Below, one piece after another: positions 53,321 through 64,000 of a stretch of DNA of 64,000 bases. Source of the DNA: Mytilus californianus (Eukaryota; Mollusca; Bivalvia; Mytilida; Mytilidae). Each line of letters opens with the position of its first letter. Positions within the stretch are counted from its first letter, which is position 1. The position numbers and the translations under genes are program-made. The stretch is from contig NW_026262734.1 of NCBI RefSeq assembly GCF_021869535.1, positions 108,225,088 to 108,289,087 of the forward strand, given 5' to 3'. Below the pieces are notes generated by a model. The model worked only from the letters and a program-made list of their open reading frames with translations, ran no database searches and had not been told where the DNA came from.

Positions 53321-53887
53321 TTATAGTTGTTAATTTCTGTGTCATTTTGGTCTCTTGTGAAGAGTTGTCTCATTTGCAATCATACCTCATCTTCTTTTTT
53401 TATATATACTAACTATGATAAGACATCTTCTTTTTTTATATATACTAACTATGATAAGAAGTTTTGTAAGATAGGCCGACAGGGATGATGAAAGTATATG
53501 GCTTCATCTAAACTTTGAGACTACCACTTGATGATATGGATAAGCTTAATTCAGTGTATTTTGCCTTGCAACATGCCACTGACGACCCTTTTGATTGTTG
53601 TTGCTAGGGTTCTTTGGTGGGCAGGTGCACTGTGTATCGGATTTAACGCCTTTATTTATATTCATCAGCTCCTCAAAGGATATGAAGGTTGTCTGGTGTA
53701 AGGTAAAATTTCAAATTATGTCCAATATGTCCTTAATGGCAGTTAACATTTCCAGACCATCCTTAGGGTCCACACAATTTTAGAACCAAGAGCTATTGCA
53801 TAAGTAATTCTCGTACTGAATACTAGTGTTTTAAACTGCACTTCGATACTTACACCACATTTGTCAAGAGAGCGCCCAATTGATTCT
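53321..53887 (+). repeat. 567-bp direct repeat, right copy
   Basis: Same sequence as 52099-52665. The original locus probably continued from here into the unique sequence AAGGAGGGATATGGCAAATT. Confidence 0.92.
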
Positions 53888-54334
53888 AAGGAGGGATATG
53901 GCAAATTGGGTCGGCTTAGAAATGTTTTTAAATTTATGAATAAAAATATATTTACCATTTATTGCTAATTTATTATTCATATGTTTTACTTTAAAAGCTA
54001 AAAGATTTATTTCCGAAATTGCCAACCCTCTCGAAATCATACTGTCTTCCCCTCGTCCGTTTTTCCTCGTTTTTTTAATGAACTCTCTATTCCGTATCTG
54101 ATCTTCTTCCATTAAACTTCCGCAGATTGTATGGCTCCTTCATTATAGTTACTGCTCATTATCAACTGGTCATGTTTTTATAACTTGTTTCCTTTCATTA
54201 ACAAGTGTTCATACTATCGAAGGAAAATAAAACAGTAGAAATTTTTACAAGCCAAGATTCCATTTATGTTCCAAGTCAATACTCTGTTATTAAATATACA
54301 TATTTAGTCCTAATATATATCGACCATATCTGTT

Positions 54335-54858
54335 TGTCTGGGTATGCTTGTAATACCTGAGTCAGTCTGGGTGTGCTTGTCACCCCGAAGTCAGCCTGGG
54401 TGTGCTTGTAACACCTGAGTCATTTTGGGCGTGCTTGTAACACCTGAGTCAGTCCGGGTGTGCTTGTAACACCTGAGTCACAGTCTGGGTGTGCTTGTAA
54501 CACCGGAGTCAGCCTGGGTGTAATTGTAACACCGGAGTCAGTCTGGGTGTGATTGTAACACCTGAGTCTGCCTGGGTGTGCTTGTAACGCCGGAGTCAGC
54601 CTGGGTGTTCTTTTAACACCGAGTCAGCCTGGATGTGCTTGTTACACCAGAGTCAGCCTAGGAGTTCTTGTAACACCTGAGTCAGCCTGGGTGTGCTTGT
54701 CACACCTGAGTCAGTCTGGGTGTGCTTGTCACACCTGAGTCAGTCTGGGTGTGCTTGTCACACCTGAGTCAGCCTGGGTGTGCTTGTAACACCTGAGTCA
54801 GTCTGGGTGTGCTTATCACACCTGAGTCAGCCTGGGTGTGCTTGTAACACCCGAGTCA
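54335..54858 (+). repeat. 29-bp tandem array, about 18 copies, with AP-1-like words
   Basis: The unit is CTGGGTGTGCTTGTAACACC then TGAGTCAGT. About ten units hold TGAGTCA, the AP-1 consensus; others read CGGAGTCA or similar. The array is non-coding. Confidence 0.93.
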
Positions 54859-55955
54859 AATATGTCTTTACATTTTGAGTGTATGAATTAATAGAAGTTT
54901 AGGCTGTCATCTGAACACCGGATCGACGCCAAATCAATTGCTGATATAAATTATTTACTGATATATGCCAATAGTTATTAATCTTCAGTCAATAAAATCA
55001 AATTGCTGGACATCGTCCATGTTTAATAGACAAACACCAAAATAATTTTTCATTACACCAATGAACATGATGAAGGATACTATTTGCCATGTACTTTTCA
55101 GAAAGACAATGTGATCAATGGAAGGCTTTAACCACCCCCCTTTTCTAAAAATTTATCTGCATTTACTAATGCATTTAACTAACGATGAAAACCATTAAGA
55201 CCCTCAGCAAGGTGATATTTAAAAAACATAAATAACTAATCTTAATTATTGCAAAATTGGCAAGAATGTATTTAAAGCGAATATTGATATAATTGAGTCA
55301 ATGTCACAATTTTAAAAGGTTTTTTTAGGTTGAAAATGACATATTACAAATAAATCAGACAATTTGTAATATTCTTGTCATAGCTTTGACAGGTGAAAGA
55401 TTAACAATATTTCGATATATTATTCAACCTTTTCATGAATTTAAAATAGGACTATGGTAACCAACGTTTAGGCGAAATCTCTAAAAGATAAAACGCCAGT
55501 ATTTAGTAATACATTACAAAAGCACTCTCTTTAAATTTAAGTCACAAATGTCCCATTCGCTACCATTTGATACAATATTCCATGACATGGATTTCCTGTC
55601 ATAATATCCTGAATAGAAAGTTTCTGCTTTCAAGACATATTTTCGAAGGGTCGAATTGCACAGTCGGTTATATTTTAATTGTTAGAAAATTAACATATAT
55701 CAAATATATATTTTTCTCTCTCAAATTAAACAATATTTTAAGGTTTGACAAGAGGCATCTAGAAGATTTCCCTATGGTATGAACGTTATCATTGACTATC
55801 TCTTACAAAATTGGAACAATAGAGTTAGTATTGTTGTCACTTGTGATGGAACAGGAACTATTAACCCTTCCTTAGTCTTATGACATCATATTTTGGTAGG
55901 ATTCGTGTTACTATATAGTCTTCACTTTTTTGGTATTTCAATTGTGTTAGGGATG
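54859..55955. other. Intergenic, nothing supported
   Basis: AT-rich, no domain-bearing open frame. A weak GTTCGTGTTACTATATAGTC trace near 55900 may belong to the 48455 repeat family. Confidence 0.4.
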
Positions 55956-55959
55956 AGTG

Positions 55960-57515
55960 GAACTATGGTACATAGTAATAGAAATATCATGTTTGTCAGG
56001 TACATAGTAATGGAAATATCATGTTTGTCAGGTACATAGTAATAGAAATATCATGTTTGTCAGGTACATAGTAATAGAAATATCATGTTTGTCAGGTACA
56101 TAGTAATAGAAATATCATGTTTGTCAGGTACATAGTAATAGAAATATCATGTTTGTCAGGTACGGAGAGTGAGATAAGAGAACTATGGTACATAGTAATA
56201 GAAATATCATGTTTGTCAGGTACATAGTAATAGAAATATCATGTTTGTCAGGTACATAGTAATAGAAATATCATGTTTATCAGGTACATAGTAATAGAAA
56301 TATCATGTTTGTCAGGTACGGAGAGTGAGATAAGAGAACTATGGTACATAGTAATAGAAATATCATGTTTGTCAGGTACATAGTAATAGAAATATCATGT
56401 TTGTCAGGTTCGGAGAGTGAGATAAGAGAACTATGGTACATAGTAATAGAAATATCATGTTTGTCAGGTACATAGTAATAGAAATATCATGTTTGTCAGG
56501 TACGGAGAGTGAGATAAGAGAACTATGGTACATAGTAATAGAAATATCATGTTTGTCAGGTACGGAGAATGAGATAAGAGAACTATGGTACATAGTAATA
56601 GAAATATCATGTTTGTCAGGTACGGAGAATGAGATAAGAGAACTATGGTACATAGTAATAGAAATATCATGTTTGTCAGGTACGGAGAATGAGGTAAGAG
56701 AACTATGGTACATAGTAATAGAAATATCATGTTTGTCAGGTACGGAGAATGAGATAAGAGAACTATGGTACATAGTAATAGAAATATCATGTTTGTCAGG
56801 TACGGAGAATGAGATAAGAGAACTATGGTACATAGTAATAGACATATCATGTTTGTCAGGTACGGAGAATGAGATAAGAGAACTATGGTACATAGTAATA
56901 GACATATCATGTTTGTCAGGTACGGAGAATGAGATAAGAGAACTATGGTACATAGTAATAGAAATATCATGTTTGTCAGGTACGGAGAATGAGATAAGAG
57001 AACTATGGTACATAGTAATAGAAATATCATGTTTGTCAGGTACATAGTAATAGAAATATCATGTTTGTCAGGTACGGAGAATGAGATAAGAGAACTATGG
57101 TACATAGTGATAGAAATATCATGTTTGTCAGGTACGGAGAATGAGATAAGAGAACTATGGTACATAGTAATAGAAATATCATGTTTGTCAGGTACGGAGA
57201 ATGAGATAAGAGAACTATGGTACATAGTAATAGAAATATCATGTTTGTCAGGTACGGAGAATGAGATAAGAGAACTATGGTTCATAGTAATAGAAATATC
57301 ATGTTTGTCAGGTACGGAGAATGAGATAAGAGAACTATGGTACATAGTAATAGACATATCATGTTTGTCAGGTACGGAGAATGAGATAAGAGAACTATGG
57401 TACATAGTAATAGACATATCATGTTTGTCAGGTACGGAGAATGAGATAAGAGAACTATGGTACATAGTAATAGAAATATCATCATGTTTGTCAGGTATGG
57501 AGAGTGAGATTAGAG
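55960..57515 (+). repeat. Compound 32/60-bp tandem array
   Basis: The short unit is TACATAGTAATAGAAATATC then ATGTTTGTCAGG (32 bp). The long unit adds TACGGAGAATGAGATAAGAG then AACTATGG to make 60 bp. Short units dominate at 55960-56480 and 60-bp units follow to 57515, with short units re-appearing near 57040. Long open frames on both strands (up to 370 codons minus, 204 plus) read 20-residue peptides because 60 is divisible by three; I do not regard them as genes. Confidence 0.95.
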
Positions 57516-58313
57516 GCATTGGTGAAAATTTAAGGAAACAAATATAACTTTTAGTTTGTATAGAAAAATTAACCATGCAGAAATATTACATAGGATTCAT
57601 GATTTCCTTCATCTTATTTAAGATATATAAGAATAACTAAATGTCATATCAAATTGTACATAATAACCGACATTGAGGTAGGGCCAACTTCCCATGAAAC
57701 TATTTCACACCACGGCCTTTTATGTAAAATTTTTCCGGTCTTTACTTTACAATATCACAGCTCCATTTGTGTTTTTTTCTGGAGTTCTATCAATATTGGG
57801 GCTTATTTCAAAGCTGATGACCAAATATTGAACACCGGGAGATAGTCTCGAACTGCGATTTTGACAGATTAGGGCAAGTTTTGCATTTACCGAAACACAT
57901 TCTTAAACAGAACCACACTTTTGTCCGAAGTAGGTAAAGCTTAGTTCTCCTACCTGTCTTTCGGATGCAAATTAATTAGTTTTGGCTAGAGACCGTCCTT
58001 CGATGTAGAATTGAAAAAAAAATAACATTTGCATATTTGAATAAAAATCCCTTCAACAGCAACACGTATCGTTGATTACAATTTCTATTTTATGGACCTA
58101 TGTGAAAGTGTGACCCTGTGAGTAAAATAAATACATGGGAAATTAGCTCAATACCTTTTAGACTCGCTCTGCTTAGAGAAAAAAACCCGCAGAGTAATTA
58201 ACAGAGCAAAAATAATCTTGAACGACAACTTTTTAATCTTGTATTCTTACTATCTTTAATGAGTTTTTTCTATCTACACGTTACATAGCTCTTCGCAACA
58301 GCAATATAACAAA

Positions 58314-58570
58314 AAAAGATGTGGCATGATGGCATACGAGAAAACTATCCACCAGAGTAAAAATGATGTGAATATAAGCAACAATATAGGTCACCATAGG
58401 GCATTTCACAAATGGGAGTATACTTAGTCAGCTTTAAAAGACCCCGATGTGACAAAATGTGAAACAATTCAAACAAAAAACAAATTGTCTGATTAATTAC
58501 AAACGAATAAATAAAAACCCAATATAATAGACAGCAACCAATGAGTTATAGGCTCCTGACTTGGGAAATG
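58314..58570 (-). repeat. Inverted, diverged copy of the 3735-4190 family
   Basis: AAAAAGATGTGGCATGATGG...CTATCCACCAGAGTAAAAAT...ATATAGGTCACCATAGGGCA, ending GTTATAGGCTCCTGACTTGG. The ends match the family in reverse. Confidence 0.65.
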
Positions 58571-58773
58571 TGGTAGTGTTGAAAACACAAGGAAAGAGAG
58601 ATAACTTCAGCAATAAATCAATGAAAAAAGTAGGATCGATTAATGGCTAGTTTAACCCCTTATTAATACCGATGTTTTTAAATTCTTGGTGAAAGGTGAG
58701 CCACACAATACATATATCATTTCGCGATCATGAGATGCCTAATCACTGGAAATGACTCATCATCGTAACAAGA

Positions 58774-59100
58774 GTAACACGACGGGTGTCAAATGTTGAG
58801 TAGAAACTACTGATCCTTCCGGTGTACACGAGTTCTCCCTTCTCCATTTTAATAGTTACACGACGGGTGTCAATTGTAGAGTAGACACTGCTGATCCTTT
58901 CGGTGTACACGAGTTCTCCTTCATCCATGTTAAGCCGGAGCTACACAACGGGTGTCAATTGTAGAGTAGACACTGCTGATCCTTTCGGTGTACACGAGTT
59001 CTCCTTTATCCATGTTAAGAGTTACACGACGGGTGTCAAATGTGGAGAAGAAACTGATGATCCTTCCGGTGTGACCGAGTTCTCCTTCATCCGCGGTTTC
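58774..59100 (-). repeat. 81-bp tandem repeat, 4 copies
   Basis: Units GTTACACGACGGGTGTCAAT...GATCCTTTCGGTGTACACGA...GTTCTCCTTCATCCATG start at 58774, 58855, 58940 and 59021. On the minus strand the 27-codon unit reads MDEGELVYTERISSVYSTID followed by TRRVT, which may be a relic of a repeated coding segment. It directly precedes the dispersed repeat at 59100-59255. Confidence 0.85.
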
Positions 59101-59255
59101 TAGTGGGGTCTGTGTTGATCAATCTTGTATCCGTGTCAAATTTTAAAATTGTTACTGTATTTGGTCTATCCTCCGTTTTAATTTCGGCATGGGTTTGCCT
59201 GTTGACTTATGAGTTTCGATTGTTCCCTTGGTATCTTGACTCTCTTTTTTCAAAC

Positions 59256-60911
59256 GAAATGCTGTCCCTCAACGAATGCCAAGATTTGTGAACGACATCC
59301 TTAAAATATGACCTCTGATAATAAGTTGAGTTTGTCTTTGTTTTTGTTTTGCCATCTCAAATGTTAACTGAGATATAGAAAATATTGTCAGAACCGGACT
59401 TCTCGATTCCTATAGTAAATCCTTGCTAAAGTGGGACTTCCTTTTGGCCTAGCGGGATGTATAAATACACAGCCAAGTCCGGTCAGAATGTGAACGTTAA
59501 ATCCGGTAACTCGTATGGGTAGAGTGTCAGGCTATCTGCACGTTTTAAACCATTGCAATAACTATCCGAGTGGTATGTAGGTGGTTTGTTGCAAGACAAA
59601 ATTTCTGTCGCTATCCAACAAACCATCATTGTCAAGTGGCTGTCCAAATTTCCTGCACTTCATCTCGGTTGACCAATATCGCAGAAACTTCTTATTGTAT
59701 TATTTGTTAATTATTTTCGTCCTGAACAATATAATTGCACTGGAAGTCACATAACCGTGACTAAATAAATTAATCTGTGTTTTACGTGGACATGGTGGTA
59801 TGTTTTTGAATGATATGTTGCCAAGAACAGGCATACAATTGTTTCAGAAACTTCCGTCATGTGTATGTCCTCAAAGTGTTCACAATAAAAACATTCTATT
59901 TTGATGTATGGTATGCTGGATGCAAATGTTAAACAAGAATCCTGTGGGATTACAAATGACACCAACCTGTATGATGTGGTTAGTTGATGGATGTGTGTCT
60001 GTGTATGTGTGTTTTCTTCTTTCGTGTTGGCTGCATGGTCGCTTTTAAATTAATTGTGTATTCACGCAAACGAAACAAGAAACTGACATTGAATTACTTT
60101 CACATACGTTGACCTCAAACCATTTGACCAAACTCATCTATGGGGATATTCCAGAGACTTCAAGATGAATAAAATAAGGGCAGTTCATTTGCTAACTTAT
60201 TAAGTGATTTGCCTAAATAGAATGAGAGTGTATAACATATTCCTGCTGCCTTCCCGTATCATATCAAAATGAATGATTTTGAAGAACATGAAATTACAAG
60301 AGAGAATATGAAAAATGTACAATTCTTACTGGGAAAAATATTCTTTCAAAACACTTTAAAAAGACATGAATATGATTTAAACTAAAAACTAGATAATTGA
60401 AAACCTTTGTACTCACGTCTTTCTTGGTAAACAACCAAACTAAAAATTATATTTAAAGGAATTTTACTTGTTTTTAAATTTCTTTTGATAAATTGTTTTC
60501 CCAATCGATATCGTAGAGTACCAGTCAATTAAATGTCTATTTCACTTATTTACAAAACCCCATCTTAAGGCAACATTAGTATTCTTAATGTATCCATAGA
60601 CCCGACTACATCGATTTCCGGATGTATAGTTAGGTTCAACATGGGATCCTTTAATGGGGCACTTATGGGTTTTGAAGACATCATTATAAGGCCAATAAAT
60701 TTGATTATTTGACGATTACTTGATTAGAAAGCATAACTTTCAACACATTTTGATTTTCCTAATTCAAAACAAAATAAATTTACTTTTTAATGATAAAACA
60801 ACAACTTTGTTAATTTATGTTGATCAGTGTCATTTTGCTTAGTTTTTTTCTGTTACTTATTCTAACATCGTACTCTGACTTCTTTTTAACTGAGTTTTAC
60901 TATGCGTATTG
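59256..60911. other. Intergenic, nothing supported
   Basis: AT-rich, with a short GT-rich tract near 59990-60010 (TGTGTGTCTGTGTATGTGTG). No gene supported. Confidence 0.4.
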
Positions 60912-61243
60912 GTTTGTGTTTGTTTATTCCACATTGACTAGAGGTATAGAAGGAGGGTTGAGATCTCACAAACATGTTTAACCCTGCTGCATTTTTGCGC
61001 CTGTAACAAGTCAGGGACCTCTAGCCTCTGTTAGTCTAGTGTTCTTTTTTTTAATTTTGGTTCATTTGTATGTTTCGGAGTGTTGCGGCGTTCATTTCGC
61101 TGAACTTGTATACATTATTGTTTAGAGGACCGCTGAAGCCCGCCTCCGTGTACGGGATTTTCTCGCTGCGTTGAGGACCCATTAGGCTGTTTTCTGCTCT
61201 ATGGTCGGGTTGTTGTCTCTTTGACACATCCCCCTTTCAATTC
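60912..61243 (+). repeat. Longer copy of a dispersed repeat
   Basis: TTTATTCCACATTGACTAGA...GTTTAACCCTGCTGCATTTT...TGCGGCGTTCATTTCGCTGA...CGTGTACGGGATTTTCTCGC...GGTCGGGTTGTTGTCTCTTT...GACACATCCCC. The 3' part recurs at 32653-32756. Confidence 0.65.
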
Positions 61244-64000
61244 TCTATTCTAAAAATGTGTGTTTGATCACCATGGGTTACGTGACTGAAATCTACAATG
61301 TTATAAAGAAGTCTCCAGTGTAGTAATAATATGAACGCTACCAATTTTACTGCATCAGATACACATTTCGACAATAAATGTCATTCAGCGATGCCATAGT
61401 CCAAAATATTTGAAAATCAAAAACTTATTAAAAAAAAATGAATAGCTTATAAACCAAATCGACAAAAAGTATAGCCAAATCTGGGCAAGGAATCAGAGCT
61501 TTTTGCATGAGGGAGATATATTTATTAATTTAAAATACTTTCCAAAATTTTGTAACAGCAATTTTCAATAACACAATATCCAGTAGAGGAAACGAACTTC
61601 TGGGACAATTAACAGAAACATTTTTTTAGACCGATACCGTTTATGGAGCTGTGTTGCATGGTGCTGATTAGAAGAACAGCCTTCAGTACAAATGATAATA
61701 TTGTAAATTCCCAGAGTCGTCGTGTGAGTCTTATAGTGTTTTATGTCCACTTTTCATAAAAATGGAGATAGTTATATATTTGAGATTCGATGGTCTATCT
61801 CCTTATACAGCTTTAATGCGATATTTCTACATTCTATGAGTTTTTGTCAAAACTATACTGTTCGATCTGAACACTTCCAATTGAATTATAACAGCTTATT
61901 CACCTAATTGGACCCTAGAAGTTCAGAGAAACGTATTTTTATAGTGTTGTATCTCCACTATTTTTCAAATATTTTTGCTCTGAAAAATGTTTTCAAATTT
62001 ATCTTAATAATATAATGCTTTAATTTTTTCATGATTTGAACTCAATCTATGAGTAATCATCAGCAAAAAGAATTACAGAATTGGGAATATTACAGAATTA
62101 AAAAATCCTCGGTCAAATAGAAATATAGGAATTAATTACAAACATTTGTTTATGTATTGTAGTGTTTTATCTCCAGAAAATGGGTTGTTTTATTTATCTA
62201 AGTTGCTTGTTTATTCAAAAAACAATTGAGAAAAAGAGTTGCTCTTAAGTCCACAAAATCGAACACTACATAACTTTCTATATATCAGTCAAATATTGCG
62301 CATCCAAACTTCACATCATATTTCCAAAACATTTAACAAACATGAGGAAATACGATTTCGTAGCGTGACGCTGACACTTTTTTTAATAGTTATCAGGATG
62401 CGCGGAGATTAACTAATATGAGTGCGGACGTCAAATTCCTGGGATTCCGTGTATTTGCAATGCCATGCATGAATTATGCAACCCTCAATCTTAAATCAAC
62501 TGAACTTTCTAATTGTCCAATTTGAAGATAAATGGGTGGAAGGGGAGATGACATATATAAGTTTGATATTAAACAACAACCAAAATTTCAGCGGCTTATT
62601 TATTAATTTGACCGTATAGAAAAGAATTTTAAAAAAATGATAGGATAATTAGGTGTGGGCAGTTCGAGGGAGGGCTATGTAATAGAATAGAATATTTTTT
62701 ATTTTCCTAATCATATTGCTCATTACAAGCATACCAATCAAGTTACAAATACAGACAATGCAATATAATTACGATTATTATACACATAACAGACAAAAAA
62801 AAAGTTCAATAATAAAAGAAAGAGAGTCAGATCATACAGTATACAAAGGAGGATAACTCATACATATACTTAATAATTCGCCACATGGAAGAAAACCTTT
62901 AGCCAATTAGAATCATTATCCCTCCGTTCTATTGAGATAATTTGACGAGATTTATGCTGTTATCGGCTTTAATTCACAAGGCAATTCTGTTGCTGGGTAT
63001 ACATTTATATAATTCCTTTTCTTGTTGTGCAAAATATTTTAAAATAACAATTTTAGGCTCAAGACCACCAACATGACCAAGTCATACGGAATGGTATAAA
63101 ACTCTTTTTGGTTGAACCCTCAAAATGTGTCAATGAAGGCTATAAACATGATAAAGTGTAACGCAAATATATCTGTATGGTTCTATCAAGTCCGAATGGA
63201 AAGACAATAAAGAAAACCAAAACAAGATTATACGTACAAATGTACCACATAAATGAATTATTAAAATTTAAAAACAAGTTAAACTTTAAACTTTAAAACA
63301 ATACATGCTTTTTATTACAACCGGAAATTTTTATCAACGCAAAAACAACATAAACAACAAGAAGGAAATTAATATTTTCAGATAAAAATAAATTTCAGGC
63401 GTTTTTTTGTCATTCCCCCCCTTTTTTTTTTAAATTGACCTGACAAATCCTTGATCGGAGACAATGACCTATATACGGGTATAATAATAGATTTCTCCAT
63501 GGCTGAATGAGGAAGTTTATTGTGTAGGTGTATAAAATGTAAGTATATATGTTTATTGATCTGTCCAATAATGTGTATAAAACAAAAACGTAAACAAAGT
63601 TCCAGCATTTAATTCTATGCAGAGAAGTTTCTTTAATGACACTTCAAAATGTCTATACATGCTATAGTACAGAACGAAAAGTAAAATCTTTTTCGGTACT
63701 TTTTTCGTTTACTTATGCAAGGGAAATACGTCTAATGAAATCGTTTCAGTTTTACAAATGTTTTACTCTATACTTTTTCATTAACATATGATTTTTTGGT
63801 GTGTTATAACGGACAGTGTTCATAGTTTTAACTCAAAATCATTATCATTGTTGTATTTTTTAAATAATGTTTTATTTTTTTCATATCTTCATTTTCCACG
63901 AATCCGATACATAAGAATAGAAATTATATTCCATTCCACGCATGCTCTAAGAACATGTAACACGGCAACACGATGAGGAATCCATAAGGTTTTGGTAAAA
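61244..64000. other. Intergenic, nothing supported
   Basis: AT-rich sequence. The few open frames of 60-76 codons have no recognisable domain. A C run lies near 63415-63422. Confidence 0.4.

Noticed and set aside
52099..53887. LTR retrotransposon
   Set aside because: No TG...CA termini, no primer-binding site or polypurine tract seen, no coding, and the middle segment exists independently at 48779-49430.
56372..57576. Long open frames of 204-370 codons on both strands
   Set aside because: They are products of a 60-bp tandem unit without stops; the same DNA is open on opposite strands and the peptides are strictly periodic.

Overview
The window is eukaryotic, AT-rich, intron-rich DNA. It most likely comes from a mytilid bivalve (Mytilus or a close relative). 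Two things point there: an invertebrate KIF12-type kinesin split into short exons by multi-kilobase introns, and several dispersed repeat families that I recognise, from memory only, as common in mussel genomes. The species is not proven by anything in the window.

One real gene is visible. It lies on the minus strand from about 42 kb down past position 1. I can read a near-complete kinesin motor domain over consecutive exons with canonical or near-canonical splice sites and matching phases. Running 5' to 3' on the minus strand, the core exons are 31785-31705, 29148-29070, 28845-28724, 26434-26359 (P-loop GQTGSGKT), an optional 27-nt microexon 23182-23156, 19616-19479, 16820-16685, 6298-6140 (switch I NEFSSRSH), 5274-5191 (switch II DLAGSE, split over the junction) and 1693-1575. 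The neck, coiled coil and tail exons lie beyond the left edge. The sequence GFYVE after VRWSKNK and the ADSLGG block point to KIF12 rather than another family.

The 5' end is the most interesting part. Three separate candidate first exons (41983-41709, 35390-34948, 33045-32939) each have an ATG, a GT donor and a phase-2 end that fits the same acceptor at 31785. A fourth, much larger candidate first exon (12052-10603, 483 codons) lies inside the 10.4-kb intron before the switch I exon. Its phase-1 donor fits that exon, so a transcript from it would encode a long disordered N-terminus fused to the second half of the motor, without the P-loop. One upstream candidate (33045-32939) is built from the end of a TTAA-flanked transposon plus a satellite that the transposon landed in.

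The introns carry several small palindromic TA-flanked elements, one of which contains an expanded 14-bp minisatellite, as well as dispersed repeats and small tandem arrays. From about 42 kb to the right end I see no convincing gene. That part holds large tandem arrays (75 bp near 43.4-46.0 kb, 27 bp near 47.4-48.1 kb, 45 bp near 50.7 kb, 29 bp near 54.6 kb, 32/60 bp near 56.0-57.5 kb, 81 bp near 58.9 kb), a recent segmental duplication near 52.1-53.9 kb with a source copy near 48.8-49.4 kb, and dispersed repeats. The long open frames in those arrays are by-products of repeat lengths divisible by three. All splice calls were read by eye; no alignment or transcript data were available.
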